The translations under genes and the position numbers were made by a program. Under the pieces are notes generated by a model. The model searched no databases, was not told the origin of the DNA, and saw nothing but the letters and a program-made list of their open reading frames with translations. A DNA stretch of 64,000 nucleotides from Atherix ibis (taxonomy: Eukaryota; Arthropoda; Insecta; Diptera; Athericidae). Below, piece by piece: positions 46,601 through 59,295 of this stretch; position 1 is the first letter of the stretch; the number at the start of each line of letters is the position of its first letter. The stretch spans positions 29,582,500 through 29,646,499 of the forward strand of contig OY282607.1 of NCBI GenBank assembly GCA_958298945.1, read 5' to 3'.

Positions 46601-48324
46601 GGACTAAAGAGCATAAAAATTCTGCAATACGCCTATGCCCATCTATAATTGTAAGTGTCCAAGCCGGAAAAAAGAAAGATTATTCTGGATTTTATATTAC
46701 AAATACGAGTAATATAAAGTATACACTACATACACTAATGATGTGTAAGGAACTAACATGCTTATTTATGTTTGCTGCTCTAATTTCAAAAAGAAATACT
46801 AAAAAGGATATGTACGTGAATGTAATACATACAAAATTATCTTTGGAGGAAAAACAACTAAACTTATTACCTTTGTATTGTAGGCCAAAAACGCAATAAA
46901 ATATTTATCTAATTTTTTCAAAGACGAAAACAATTTTGTGTTCGTGTATTTTTATGTAAAAAAAAAGTGATTTAGATTTAATAATAAGCTATTAACTGGC
47001 GCGTTTTTTTGTTATAGTATTAAGGATTTTGCAAAAACCAATTTTTTTTTTTTTTAAAAAAACTTACAAATATTTTAGGATACAAAATTGATAATATCTT
47101 AGGCAATTATATTTCGATATGTTCTGAAAGCTATTTTGAGTGCTAAATTCTTTATATTATGTTTAGTTTAATAATAATTGAATTAATTTTTTTTTTTTAG
47201 GGTATAAATTTTTTTATTATTTAAAACTCTTATAAAATTATAAAGAACTCTTGTAATTTTTTTGAGATTTTTAATAAATCTATTAAAAGAGTTTTAACTA
47301 TAATAACAAACTTTGAAAAAGTAGTAAGATAAAAATATTTTCCTAATTCATAAAAGGCTTAAAACTATGAACAAAAGAAATTATAAGTAAACCCAATTTT
47401 TTCCAATAAAATTATTACTAACGAGATTTAAAATTTGTTTTAAGATAATTTTTACTATAATATAAATAATTTCATTGTGGCCAAAATATTCAAATGATTG
47501 CAAAAAGAAAACTATGTACTTTGTTAAAAAAAAAATATAAATCATTTGTGTTGGGAAAATAATTTTTGTAAAAATATATTTTAGATAAGAAGAAGACTGA
47601 AATTTTATTTACAAAATAAAAGAAAAACGTTCATAATTTCTTAGGTTTTTTTTTAAATAAATTCTTTTGCAATCAATGAAAAAATGTTCATATTGCGTGC
47701 AAAGCAGTATTGAGAAATTTTTGGGTTGATTAAGTCACAATCAAAGTTTATGTGGCCTAACAATATGTCAGTCCTTACAAAGCCCTAATTAACTTGATGG
47801 AATATAACATATATGTTTACTTAAATTAAATATGCACAATAAAAATAGTTTTAATAATGAAAAATATTGTGTCACACAAAATAGCCCTCAATAATATGTT
47901 TTGGTTTCGAAGACTTAATAAAATATTTCTAGATTTTAGACTCAGTATATTGCTAGTACAAAGGCGTTATTCCTTTAAAGGATAATTTCATGTAGTATCA
48001 TTTAAGGACGGAAGTAGTGATAATGCGGAAGAACCAATTTCTCTATGAATGGAAGCTGCTGTGTTCGAGCAATTAATGTATATCCTGGAAGCAATTAGTT
48101 CAATCGACTGTCTCAAGAGGTTTAAAACTCAATAAATGGATGAAAATGTGCTTTTATAACAACAAAAATTTAATTATAAGTAAAAGAATTTAATTGATAA
48201 AACTTAACTGTGACTTTGATTCTATGCTATCCTTAGAGATGAGTCAATAAATATTACAGAAATTTTCGATTTAATTGTGAAATAAAAAACAGAAACTTTA
48301 TTTGAATTATTTGAGGAAAAATGG
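43641..48324. other. Long AT-rich stretch, no recognised gene
   Basis: About 4.7 kb with no supported gene, no inverted ends and no array. The segment near 46330-46680 is less AT-rich but unrecognised. TACTCGTA lies at 45613 and its complement at 46704. Confidence 0.5.
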
Positions 48325-50045
48325 TCAGTAAATACAATTTTCAGTAAAAATAATTTTTAAGTAAAAATAATTTTCAGTAAAAATAATTTTCAGCAAAAAC
48401 AATTTTCAGTAAAAATAATTTTTAATAAAAATAATTTTCAGTAAAAATAATTTTCAGTAAAAAAAATTTTCAGAAAAAATAATTTCCAGTAAAAATAATT
48501 TTCATTAAAAATAATTTTCAATAAAAATAATTTTCAGAAAAAATAATTTCCAGTACAAATAGTTTTCATTAAAAATAATTTTCAATAAAAATAATTTTCA
48601 GTAAAAATAATTTTCAGTAAAAATAATTTCCAGTGAAAATAATTTTCATTCAGTAAAAATAATTTTTAGTAAAAATAATTTTCAGTAAAAATATTTTTCA
48701 GTAAAAATAATTTTAGTATAAGTAATTTTCAGTAAAAATAATTTTTAGTAAAAATAATTATCAATAAAAATAATTTTTTGTAAAAATAATTTCCAGTAAA
48801 AAGAATTTTCAGAAAAAATAATTTTAAGTAAAAATAATTTTTAGTAAAAATAGTTTTCAGTAAAAATAATTTTCAGCAAAAATAATTTTTAGTAAAATTT
48901 TTTCCAGTAACAATAATTTTCAGTAAATATAATTTCCAGTAAAAAGAATTTTCAGTAAAAATAATTTTCAGTAAAAATAATTTTTAGTAAAAATGATTTC
49001 CAGTAAAAATATATTTCAGTAAAAATAATTTTTAGTAGAAGTAATTTTCAGTAAAAATAATTTTCAGTAAAAATAATTTTCATTAAAAATAATTTTCAAT
49101 AAAAATAATTTTCAGTAAAAATAATTTTCAGTAAAAATAATTTCCAGTAAAAATAATTTTCATTCAGTAAAAATAATTTTTAGTAAAAATAATTTCCAGT
49201 AAAAATATTTTTCAGTAAAAATAATTTTTAGTAGAAGTAATTTTCAGTAAAAATAATTTTTAGTAGAAGTAATTTTCAGTAAAAATAATTTTCAGTAAAA
49301 ATAATTTTCATTAAAAATAATTTTCAATAAAAATAATTTTCAGTAAAAATAATTTTCAGTAAAAATAATTTCCAGTAAAAATAATTTTCATTCAGTAAAA
49401 ATAATTTTTAGTAAAAATAATTTCCAGTAAAAATATTTTTCAGTAAAAATAATTTTTAGTAGAAGTAATTTTCAGTAAAAATAATTTTCAGTAAAAATAA
49501 TTTTCAGTAAAAATAATTTTCAGTAAAAATAATTTCCAGTAAAAAGAATTTTAAGTAAAAATAATATTCAGTAAAAATAATTTTTAGTAAAAATAATTTC
49601 CAGTAAAAATATTTTTCAGTAAAATAATTTTTAGTAAAAATTGTTTTCAGTAAAAATAATTTTCAGCAAAAATAATTTTCAGTAAAATTATTTCCAGTAA
49701 CAATAATTTTCAGTAAATATAATTTCCAGTAAAAATAATTTTCAGTAAAAATAATTTTCAGTAAAAATAATTTTTAGTAAAAATAAATTCCGGTAAAAAT
49801 AATTTTCAGTAAAACTAATTTTCAGTAAAAATAATTTCAAGTAAAAATATTTTTCAGTAAAAATAATTTTTAGTAGAAGTAATTTTCAGTAAAAATAATT
49901 TTCAGTAAAAATAATTTTTAGTAAAAAAAAATTTTCAATAAAAATAATTTTTAGTTAAAAATAATTTCCAGTAAATAGAATTTTCAGTAAAAATAATTTT
50001 TAGTAGAAGTAATTTTCAGTAAAAATAAAATTCAGTAAAAATTTT
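48325..50045. repeat. 16-bp minisatellite, array 1 (CAGTAAAAATAATTTT orientation)
   Basis: Roughly 105 units of CAGTAAAAATAATTTT with frequent variants (CAATAAAA, TAGTAGAAGT, CCAGTAAA, CATTAAAA). A longer pattern marked by CATTCAGTAAAAATAA occurs at 48647, 49161 and 49389; the last two lie in directly adjacent 228-bp blocks, so higher-order duplication has occurred. This array is the reverse complement of the arrays at 51500 and 54850. Confidence 0.95.
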
Positions 50046-51499
50046 CATTTAAAATAATTTAATTACTGCAGTTACTTATTTGTTTGTTTGTTTGTATAGA
50101 AGGTCCCTAAAACATGAGCGAGGGGCCATGCTGTAACGCCACTTCCATAAGGCCATTTGAATACCTTTGTATTTACTTTTGACGACCAATTTGATTTTTC
50201 AGATCGATTATTAGTGCCATTTTAATAATTTTATCTTGCATATATTTGCATGGCTTAATACGAGAAGTTTTTAATTATACATTTCTTAGTTTTAATGTCA
50301 GAAACTGTTTATAGTTTCAATCATTTTCATATTATTATTCATGTACTTTCATTAATTTATATTTTCTGTCTAAGTTTGTTATTGTGTGTAAAATTCTATA
50401 GAATTTTATAATAAAAACTCAAAGGTTGGATATTCTGAATTATACTTTGATTTTTTAGGTTATTATCTAAATACCAAATTTTCTGAAAAATGCTGCCGAT
50501 AAAAAAAATTAAATATTTTTGCAAATACATTCCAATTTTTTATGCTTAGTTAACCATAAGAAATCAGATTAAGTAAAAACTTTTAGCAATTCATAGATCG
50601 ATTCACTTCTTAATCTTTCGTTAAATGAAAAAATGTAAATATATATTAAATATATTGCTACAAATTCCTTAAAATCATACCTTAACAATAGTGAATTTAT
50701 TTAAAATTATCAGAAATAAATTTCAGTGGAAAATTCTACGCATTTTCTTATATCTTGTATAAAAAAGAATATTTAAGGTATCAAAGCAGTAGTCGTAATT
50801 GTGCAGAAAAGAGCCGCTTAGATTGGATTTTGTGGAATTTTGCTTTTGATTATTTATCTAGAACGTCATATTTTCATTGATAAAAAGGAATTTAAATTAC
50901 ATAAACAAAATCAAGTATGTCAAAAATTTATTTATGCTACGAGTATAATTGTGAATTCACAACAGAATGATTTCTTTTCACAGAAGCTTAATTTTTTTTA
51001 CGATTCCAAATTAGCGAAAGGCAGACATACGTGTAAGAGTGTCCACCTACCGTTTTCATAGCAAGGCGTATTTGCTTACTTTTCATATAATAGAAAATGT
51101 CTGTTTTCTTACAATTAATTTATATTACTTTTATCTGAATCCTTGAAAAGATCGAGTGAACAACGACATAATAGGAATGATTGAGTGGAACACGCCCCAA
51201 AAGTTTGTATGGCATGGAAAATTCTGTGTTTGTTTGTCTTCATGTTAGCAAAAAGTATGCTTAAATATTTACTAAAAGAAATTTTCATGACATTGATTTT
51301 AATATTTTTAAGACATTTTTCCATTTTGTATTTAAACTGAAAAAGTCTTTGCATATATTCAGTCAAAATTTGACAAAATATTTCCATTAAAATTAATTTT
51401 TCCTGAAAACTTTTCAAGGAAACGATTTTTATTTGAAACAAGTTTTGTTGAAACATTTTTTACAGAATTTATTTTATTTCGAGAAATTTTATTAAAAAT
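50046..51499. other. Spacer between inverted minisatellite arrays
   Basis: No gene recognised. A 113-codon minus-strand frame with an ATG (51456 down to 51115) is Lys/Ile/Phe-rich, overlaps the degenerate array edge and shows no domain, so it is not called. The short segment 50085-50160 is less AT-rich. Confidence 0.45.
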
Positions 51500-52780
51500 A
51501 TTTTCAACAGAAAAATTAAATGAAAATTTTGTATAAATATATTTTTATTGAAATATTTCCCTTAAAAATAGTTTTTACTAAAAAATTTTTAATGAAAAAA
51601 AATTTACTTTTAGTGAAAATTTTGACTTTTAATGAAAATTGTTTTTACTTAAAAAATTATTGTTAATGAAAATTATTTTTACTGAAAATTATTTTTACTA
51701 AAAATTATTTTTACTGGAAATTATTTTTACTGGAAATTATTTTTAACGAAAAATATTTTTACTGGAAATTATTTTTTCCGAAAATTTTTTTTACTGGAAA
51801 TTATTTTTACTGAAAATTATTTTTATTGAAAATTATATTTACTGGTAACTATTTTAACTGAAAATTTATTTTTACTGAAAATTATTTTTAACGAAAATTA
51901 TTTTTACTGAAAACTATTTTAACCGAAATTTATTTTAACTGAATATTCTTTTTACTGAAAGCTAATTTTACTGAAAATTCTTTTTACTGAAAATTATTTT
52001 AACCGAAATTTATTTTAACTGAATATTCTTTTTACTGAAAGCTAATTTTACTGAAAATTCTTTTTACTAAAAATTATTTTAAATGAAAATTATTTTTACA
52101 GAAAATTATTTTGAATGAATATTATTCATACTAAAAATTATTTTTTTAGTACAAATAATATTCATTCAAAAATGAAAACTGTTTTTATAATAAAAAAAAA
52201 AAACAAAATAATTTTTACTGAAAACTGTTTTTACTGAAAATAATTTTTACTGAAAACTGTTTTTACTGACAATTTTTTTTCCTGAAAGTTACTTCTACTA
52301 AAAACTATTTTGACTGAAAATTATTTTTACTAAAAATTATTTTTACTGGAAATTATTTTTACTGAAAATATTTTTACTAAAATTTATTTTAACTGAAAAT
52401 TACTTTTACAGAAAACTGTTTTTACTGAAATTTAATTTTTACTGAAAACTGTTTTTACTGGAAATTTTTTTTACTGAAAGTTATTTTTAATAAAACGATT
52501 TTTATTGAAAATAAAAATTATTTTTGCTGAAAATAACTTCTACTAAAAATTCTTTTTGCTGAATACTATTTTTACTAAAAATTATTTTTACTAGAAATTA
52601 TTTTTACTGAAAATTATTTTTACTGAAAATTATTTTTACTGGAAATTATTTTTACTAAAAATTATTTGTACTGAAAAATTTTTATAATGAAAATTTTTTT
52701 ACTGACGAAATTTTATTGATAAATGTTTACTGAAAAATTTCTGCGGATAAATTTTTACTGAGTGAAAATTTCCATTCAAA
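51500..52780. repeat. 16-bp minisatellite, array 2 (ACTGAAAATTATTTTT orientation)
   Basis: About 75 units of ACTGAAAATTATTTTT with many variants (ACTGGAAATT, ACTAAAAATT, AACGAAAATT, ACTGAAAGCTA). The edges fade into A/T runs. A 45-base block (AACCGAAATTTATTTTAACT and following) is repeated near 51920 and 52000. A local inversion produces the hairpin at 52109-52171. Confidence 0.95.
52109..52171. repeat. Hairpin within minisatellite array 2
   Basis: TTTTGAATGAATATTATTCA and following bases (52109-52137) pair with 52143-52171 with about two mismatches and a 5-base loop. The array orientation flips briefly at this point, consistent with a small inverted duplication. Confidence 0.85.
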
Positions 52781-54849
52781 GTTTCCTGCGAGTTAGATAA
52801 TATTTTACGTGTTGTATTATTGTCTAATTTGTACAAAAATGTAAATTTATCTTTTGGAAAAATAATATTCTAATCACGAAGTCTCTGCATGTATTTGGTA
52901 ATTTGTGTCAGTAATATTTGTTTAAAAAAAAACCATACGTTATTAGAAAATATTATGTATAAAGAAAATTAACATATTATGTTGTGTTGAAAACTTCCCA
53001 TTCAACTTACTCATAATGTAGGGGGCATACTTTGTGGCACTACCCAACTTATCGTATCTTCTTGATTCACGTTCAAAGTACTCGTACGAGTATTCAAAAA
53101 ATTTTGTCAGTCATACTGGAATGGAGGAGGTTTTTCCGATTTTCATTTTAGGAATTGGTGGCATAATAAAAAAAATTGTAATCAAATATGAAAATGCACA
53201 TCAGAATGAATATTGTCAATAAAAAGGACTTATTCGAGAGATAATAGCATCAGATAAGTGAAATAATTTAGTATGCAAACGACGACAGAACCAATCGAGT
53301 ATTTTGTTTTGTAATTTTATATTAATCGACACATACACATACATACCATACGATAAAAGAATGTAATCCGAAAAAAAATTATTAGTTTTTTTCAAAATAA
53401 ACTAATTATTTTTTAATTTCTGTTAAATTTTTGGTGATATTGGAATTTGATAACAATGAACTTGTGCGTATTACCTTTTAGTATTTAACCGTGATTATGT
53501 AAAATTTTTATGTAATGCCAATGATTGATTATCTAAAAAAACGGATGAACAATTCAAACAAAATATTATGTTATAATAAATGTTAGAGAATTGTTGTTTG
53601 GGCCCACTTATTTCCAAACCAATGTTCTTCACTCAGCACTCGGTATTGATTTGGTTTTATTTTGAATCCGAGAATGTTTTGAACAACGAATAAATTTGCC
53701 CGCATACAAGGCTATGACACTGACTTTATGAATTCATTGAAGTGGGGAATCGTGTAGGTTCAAGATTAGTTCACAGTCACTGTTCTAACCAAGCAATTTG
53801 GTCTGAGCTCTCACACTCCAATCCTCAGCACCAAATATACTAACTACGGCACTAGCTAATGTGTAGTATTTTACTTGCACGAATTCTATGTCAATTGATA
53901 CTGATTCCGTGTAAAAAGGCGATATTCTGTGGCTGACAAAATTCTGGAAAGTAAAAGTCGCCTTTGTGGAATCTCTGTTGGACACTTCCCGTATGTGATC
54001 CGTAATACTACACCGACTTCTCAAGAACCGCTTTCAGTGAAAACTAGCACCACTACTACCGCTTGTTTTCCATTAACTCTTCAACTAAAAAACAATTTCA
54101 TGAATTGTATTTAAATTTATTTTAAGTAGCAATGGGTTGGGGGAAGGGACACAAGTTGGGTTTTTAGTGTTATAGAAACACTTTCGACATGCTACCGCGA
54201 CTTATCAAATTGGTTATCGGCGCGAAACTGACTCCAAGCGGAACATCGCAATCAACTTGGCTGTAGGCAGTGTTGAACGTTCCGGCTGGCAAGTCTAGAG
54301 CTTTTTCAGTTGACCTCAAAATACAATCAAAAAGTCAATTTATGAGGCTTTCTTATTGTTGTTAGAACTGGTTTCTGGGGGCTCTTGTCTGGCTTTTTAG
54401 CACAATTACAATACAGGTAGTAGAATACAGGTGGTTTTGATAGTCTTGTAGATTCTACACAAAAACGAAATAATCGAATGGAACAAAATCAAAAACTAAT
54501 GATCAGTTCCCATTTAAGCTACTTCGGAGAATATTTATTTTTATACGTCGTAGCTTATTTTATGTTCTTATTGTTGCAAATTTGTTGAATGCTTTGCGTA
54601 ATGTAGTTGAAATAACATATTTTACGAGAATTAAGAATTTAAGTTGATTATGTCTGTTTTTGATTATATTTGTTTACAAAATATTAAAGCTGCAAAAACG
54701 AGGCTAGCAAGAAATAATTATTATCGAAATGCCCCAGAAAAAATTAGCAAAACTTTTTGTTTTACAATCAATTTATTTGATAATATTTTAATTTTAATTT
54801 TATAATAAAAATTTTAACCGAAAATTATAAATTTCCAAAAAAATTTCGA
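52781..54849. other. Spacer with a GC-richer island at 53780-54340
   Basis: Mostly AT-rich. The island is clearly less AT-rich and low in homopolymers; it holds overlapping short frames on both strands (79 codons minus, 53785-54024; 61 codons plus, 53929-54114), but none matches a family I know. An old retroelement terminal repeat or an exon is possible. The palindrome TACTCGTACGAGTA is at 53079-53092. Confidence 0.5.
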
Positions 54850-56920
54850 GAGAAAATTGTTTACTAAAAATATTTTCAAAAAACTATTTTTACTGAAAAG
54901 GTTTTTAATAAAAAAATGTTTACTAAATAATTTTTTGACCAAAAAGTTTTTAAAGAAAATTTTCACCAAAAAAAAATTTGATTTGAAAAAGAAAAAAAAT
55001 GTTTGGAGAAATTTTACTGAAAATAGTTTTATTGAAAATATTTTAGATGAGAGAATTTTTCCATAACAAAAAATGTTTACTAAAAAAAGTTTCCTGACAA
55101 CTATTTTTACTGAAAATTATTTTTTTTGAAAACTTTTTTACTGCAAATTGTTTTTACTGAAAATTGTTTTTAATGGAAATGATTTTTAGTGGCAATTCTA
55201 TTTACTGAAAATTATTTTTACTCAAAATAATATTTACTGGAAATTGTTTTAACTGAAAATTGTTTTTAATGAAAATTAGTTTTGCTGAAAACTATTTTTA
55301 CTAAAAATTATTTTTACTGAAATTTATTTTTGCTGAAAGCTATTTTTACTTAAATTTGTTTTTACTTGGAAATTATTTTTACCGAAAATTATTTTTACTG
55401 ATCATTATTTTTACTGACAATCACTTTTGCGGATAATTATTTTTACCGAGAACTTTTTTTACTGAAAATTATTTTTTCTTAAAACTATTTTTACTGAAAA
55501 TTGTTTTTACTGAAAATTATTTTTACTAAACCTTGTCTTTACTGCAAATTATTTTTACTGAAAATTATTTTTGCTGAAAATTATTTTTACTGAAATATAT
55601 TTTGACTGAAATTTAATTCTACTAAAAATAATTTTTACTGAAAATAATTTTTACTAAAATTTGATTTTACTGGAAATTATTTTTACTGAAAATTATTTTT
55701 ACTGAAAATTACTTTTACTAAAAATTGTTTTTACTGGAAATTGCTTTTAATGAAAATTATTTTTACTGAAAATTATTTTTACTGAAAATTACTTTTACTA
55801 AAAATTTTTTTTACTGGAAATTGTTTTTAATGAAAATTATTTTTACTGAAAATTATTTTTACTGAAAATTATTTTTACTGAAAATTACTATTACTAAAAA
55901 TTTTTTTTACTGGAAATTGTTTTTACTGAAAATAATTTTTACTGAAAATTATTTTTACTGAAAATTACTTTTACTAAAAATTTTTTTACTGGAAATTGTT
56001 TTTAATGAAAATTATTTTTACTGAAAATTATTTTTACTGAATATTACTTTTACTAAAAATTTTGTTTACTGGAAATTGTTTTTAATGAATATTATTTTTA
56101 CTGAAATTTTTTTTTACTGAAAATTACTTTTATAGAAAATTATATTTTCTGAAGATAATTTTTGTAGAAAATTATTTTTACTGAAAATTATTTTTACTGA
56201 AAATTTTTTTACTGAAAATTATTAGTACTGCAAATTATTGCTACTGGAAATTACTTGTACTGAAAATTATTTTTACTGAAAATTATTTATACTGAAAATT
56301 ACTTTTACTAAAAATTATTTTTACTGAAAATTATTTTTACTGAAAATTACTTTTACTAAAAATTTTTTTTACTGGAAATTGTTTTTAATGAAAATTAATT
56401 TTATTGAAAATTATTGTATTTTTACTGAAAATTACTTTTACTAAAAATTTTTTTTACTGGAAATTGTTTTTAATGAAAATTATTTTTACTGAAATTTATG
56501 TTTTCTGAAAATTACTCCTACTAAAAATTATTTTTACGGGAAACTATTTTTATTGAAATTTGTTTTTACTGAAAATTACTTTTACTAAAAGTTATTTTTA
56601 CTGAAAATCATTTTTACTGAACATTATTTTTACTGAAAATTACTTTTACTAAAAATTGTTTTTACTGGAAATTGTTTTTAATGAAAATTATTTTTACTGA
56701 AATTTTTTTTACTGAAAATTACTTTTATAGAAAATTATATTTTCTGAAGATAATTTTTGTAGAAAATAATTTTAACTGAAAATTATTTTTACTGAAAATT
56801 ATTTTTACTGAAAATTATTTTTACTGAAAATTGCTTTTATAGAAAATTTTATTTTCTGAAAATAATTTTTATAGAAAATAATTTTTACTGAATATTATTT
56901 TTACTGAAAATTTTTCCCGA
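54850..56920. repeat. 16-bp minisatellite, array 3 (ACTGAAAATTATTTTT orientation)
   Basis: The largest array, about 130 units. A pattern marked by ACTGGAAATTG recurs at about 80-96 base intervals between 55730 and 56080, i.e. five- or six-unit blocks. A segment with TTTTATAGAAAATTATATTT and TCTGAAGATAATTTTTGTAG occurs near 56125 and again near 56715, pointing to a duplication of about 590 bp. A 69-codon open frame at its left edge is repeat-derived. Confidence 0.95.
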
Positions 56921-59295
56921 AATTTACGTCAAATATTTTTATGAATGCCTTTACTCTGTTAGTTTGCATATATTTGTATGCCAAGTCCATGTGCATAAGT
57001 GGTCAACTATAAAACCGAAAGTAATTTATTTGTATTTATTTTTAGTAAAGCGATCATTCAATTTAAGTGATCATTGTTCTTAGCATCTTTGCAGTTGATG
57101 AGTTTCTTTTTATAGAAACCGAAAAACATCTCTTCTATCACCGAAAGCATTTAAGATCACTTCGTAATATATTTTCGAAGACATGTTCGAAAATAGACAT
57201 TTCAGAAAATCAGTTTTTTTCATATTTAGGCAAAACAATTTTTTTGTAATTATTTTGGGAAAATATCGAAATATCTTATTTTTGTCATATGACATTCTAT
57301 AATAACATTATCTAAGAATCACTTAGGAGGCTATTTATTAATAGCAAAAATAAAAACGAACACTTTTTATCAGAGTAGATTTATTTTTTCAGTAAGCCCC
57401 TGTGATAAATAGAATAGAAACTATGCCCAGCAGTGGTGGATTTCTTCATTAGTATTTAGCCCAGCCAGATATTTTTTTTTACAAATTAATAGTCTAAAAC
57501 TACGAGTTTATTAACTGAAAATTTCAAATCATGAACGAAATATTATTTAAAATGATGATGAACATTTGTATAATTCCACTTTAGTTTAATACTCTGTAAA
57601 TTAAGAATTGTCATTTTATGCCCGTTTATTATAATAGAAATCTTTCTGTGATAATAATTAATTTAATAGTAAAAAAAATAAAGAATTAATAGGAAAATTA
57701 GTTGTGGTAATATTGAGATGAATGATGACTCTTTTGGTCAGGAAATATTTTATTTGTTCCAGCATTATTTAAGTGATTTTAAGCATAATTTTCGTGTTCA
57801 ATGTTGCCACAATTATTATTATACATAGCCTAGTTGTTCTTTTAATAAATGGATTTTCTTATTAGCAACATTTAAAAACGGACATCTCTCATAATTAGGT
57901 TACGAGTATATAATATTTGGTAAGATTTTCTAATATTGTAGATAGAAATTTATCATAATTACTGTGTTTTCTTTTAAAAATTTTTTTATTGTTGATCATA
58001 ATTAAATTTAATTTATATAGAATTTGTTAGCTCAGAAAATATTTTTAATGGAAGATGCGTGTCGATAGTCAGTGAATAAGAGGTTTTTCTTTTCTGCCAT
58101 GTAAATTAAAGAATTTTATTTGGAGAAAATTTATGAAACATGTTTAAATTAAAAAATACACAAAGTCTCACCTCCAATATACTTTAGATATAATCTTTCT
58201 CCATTTCTTCTCTTCATAATATATTTTATCTGTACATAGCTATTGCAAAGCATATAATTTTTTAAGGACACAAATTATAAATTTTGCTTATGAATGAACA
58301 TTTATGAATAGATTTAATTTTACTTCGATGGAATAAATAATCGAACAAATATGTGGTTAAATGGAAAAGACTAAATCGAATGTAAATTATCTGAATTGAA
58401 GTAAATTTGAGTTTTGTATCAATATGAAATAGGAAAAGATACTTTTGATGTGGCAGAAAAAAATGGCGTATTCGGAAACTGTTTCTATTCCTCACACAGA
58501 CCCTAAGTAACAATATTATTGTACGAAATCAATATTTTGCTTCTACTCCCCTACAAAAGAGCTCTGCCAATTCGTAAATAAAAATATTTACATTAGCAAA
58601 AATTTCTAGCCTCGAAAAGAAATCGAAGACAGATACTGGTAAAAAATCGAAATAAATTCGTTATTTGAATTTTAATATTATAGGAAACTTTATTCGCATT
58701 GCGAAAAGATATTTGCTTTGAAATTGAGCGATAAAAAAACCTGCTAGAAGAAGTATACTTATCGTATAGAAGGAGATTTTTATGAGAGTTTTCTATATTC
58801 TCTAGCGATTCCTGGAAGTATCTTTTCATGAATATGGTCTATATTAAAATCAATGTACACATACACACAAGTACTTTTTAGCAAATTTTGATGGATTTTT
58901 CATTATTCATAATAAAACCACCAACAAAAGGTACTGCATAGACGATAAACGGAATGTAATGTAAAAAATAAAATAAAAAATAAAAATATTCTCACAAATA
59001 TGGTAAATTTTAATAATTAAATATTATAAATAAATATTTTCTTTATTCATGTATATTTATTTAAAATAAAAAAGGACTTGTCTAAGTGATAAGCGAATTA
59101 AAAAATATTAATTTTTATTGGATTATTCAGTTTTTTAAAGAAAAATATTTTAGAAAATTATATTTTAACCAAGTATGATGATTGTTAATAAATGGTTTTC
59201 AAATAAGAGTGATATGATTTCTTTTTTTTTAAAACACACTAATTGTTAAGAAAATTCAAATGTTTTTTATTTAATGTAAAGTACAATCGATACAA
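56921..59295. other. AT-rich stretch, no recognised gene
   Basis: Several short frames (60-83 codons) have no distinguishing features. No array or inverted ends were noticed. Confidence 0.55.

Noticed and set aside
51115..51456. 113-codon minus-strand frame with ATG
   Set aside because: Long for this composition, but a frame of this length is plausible by chance in 64 kb on both strands. It has no recognisable motif and overlaps the array edge.
54857..55066. 69-codon open frame at the edge of array 3
   Set aside because: Its Lys/Phe/Leu-rich product comes from the minisatellite unit; the frame is repeat-derived, with no independent coding sign.
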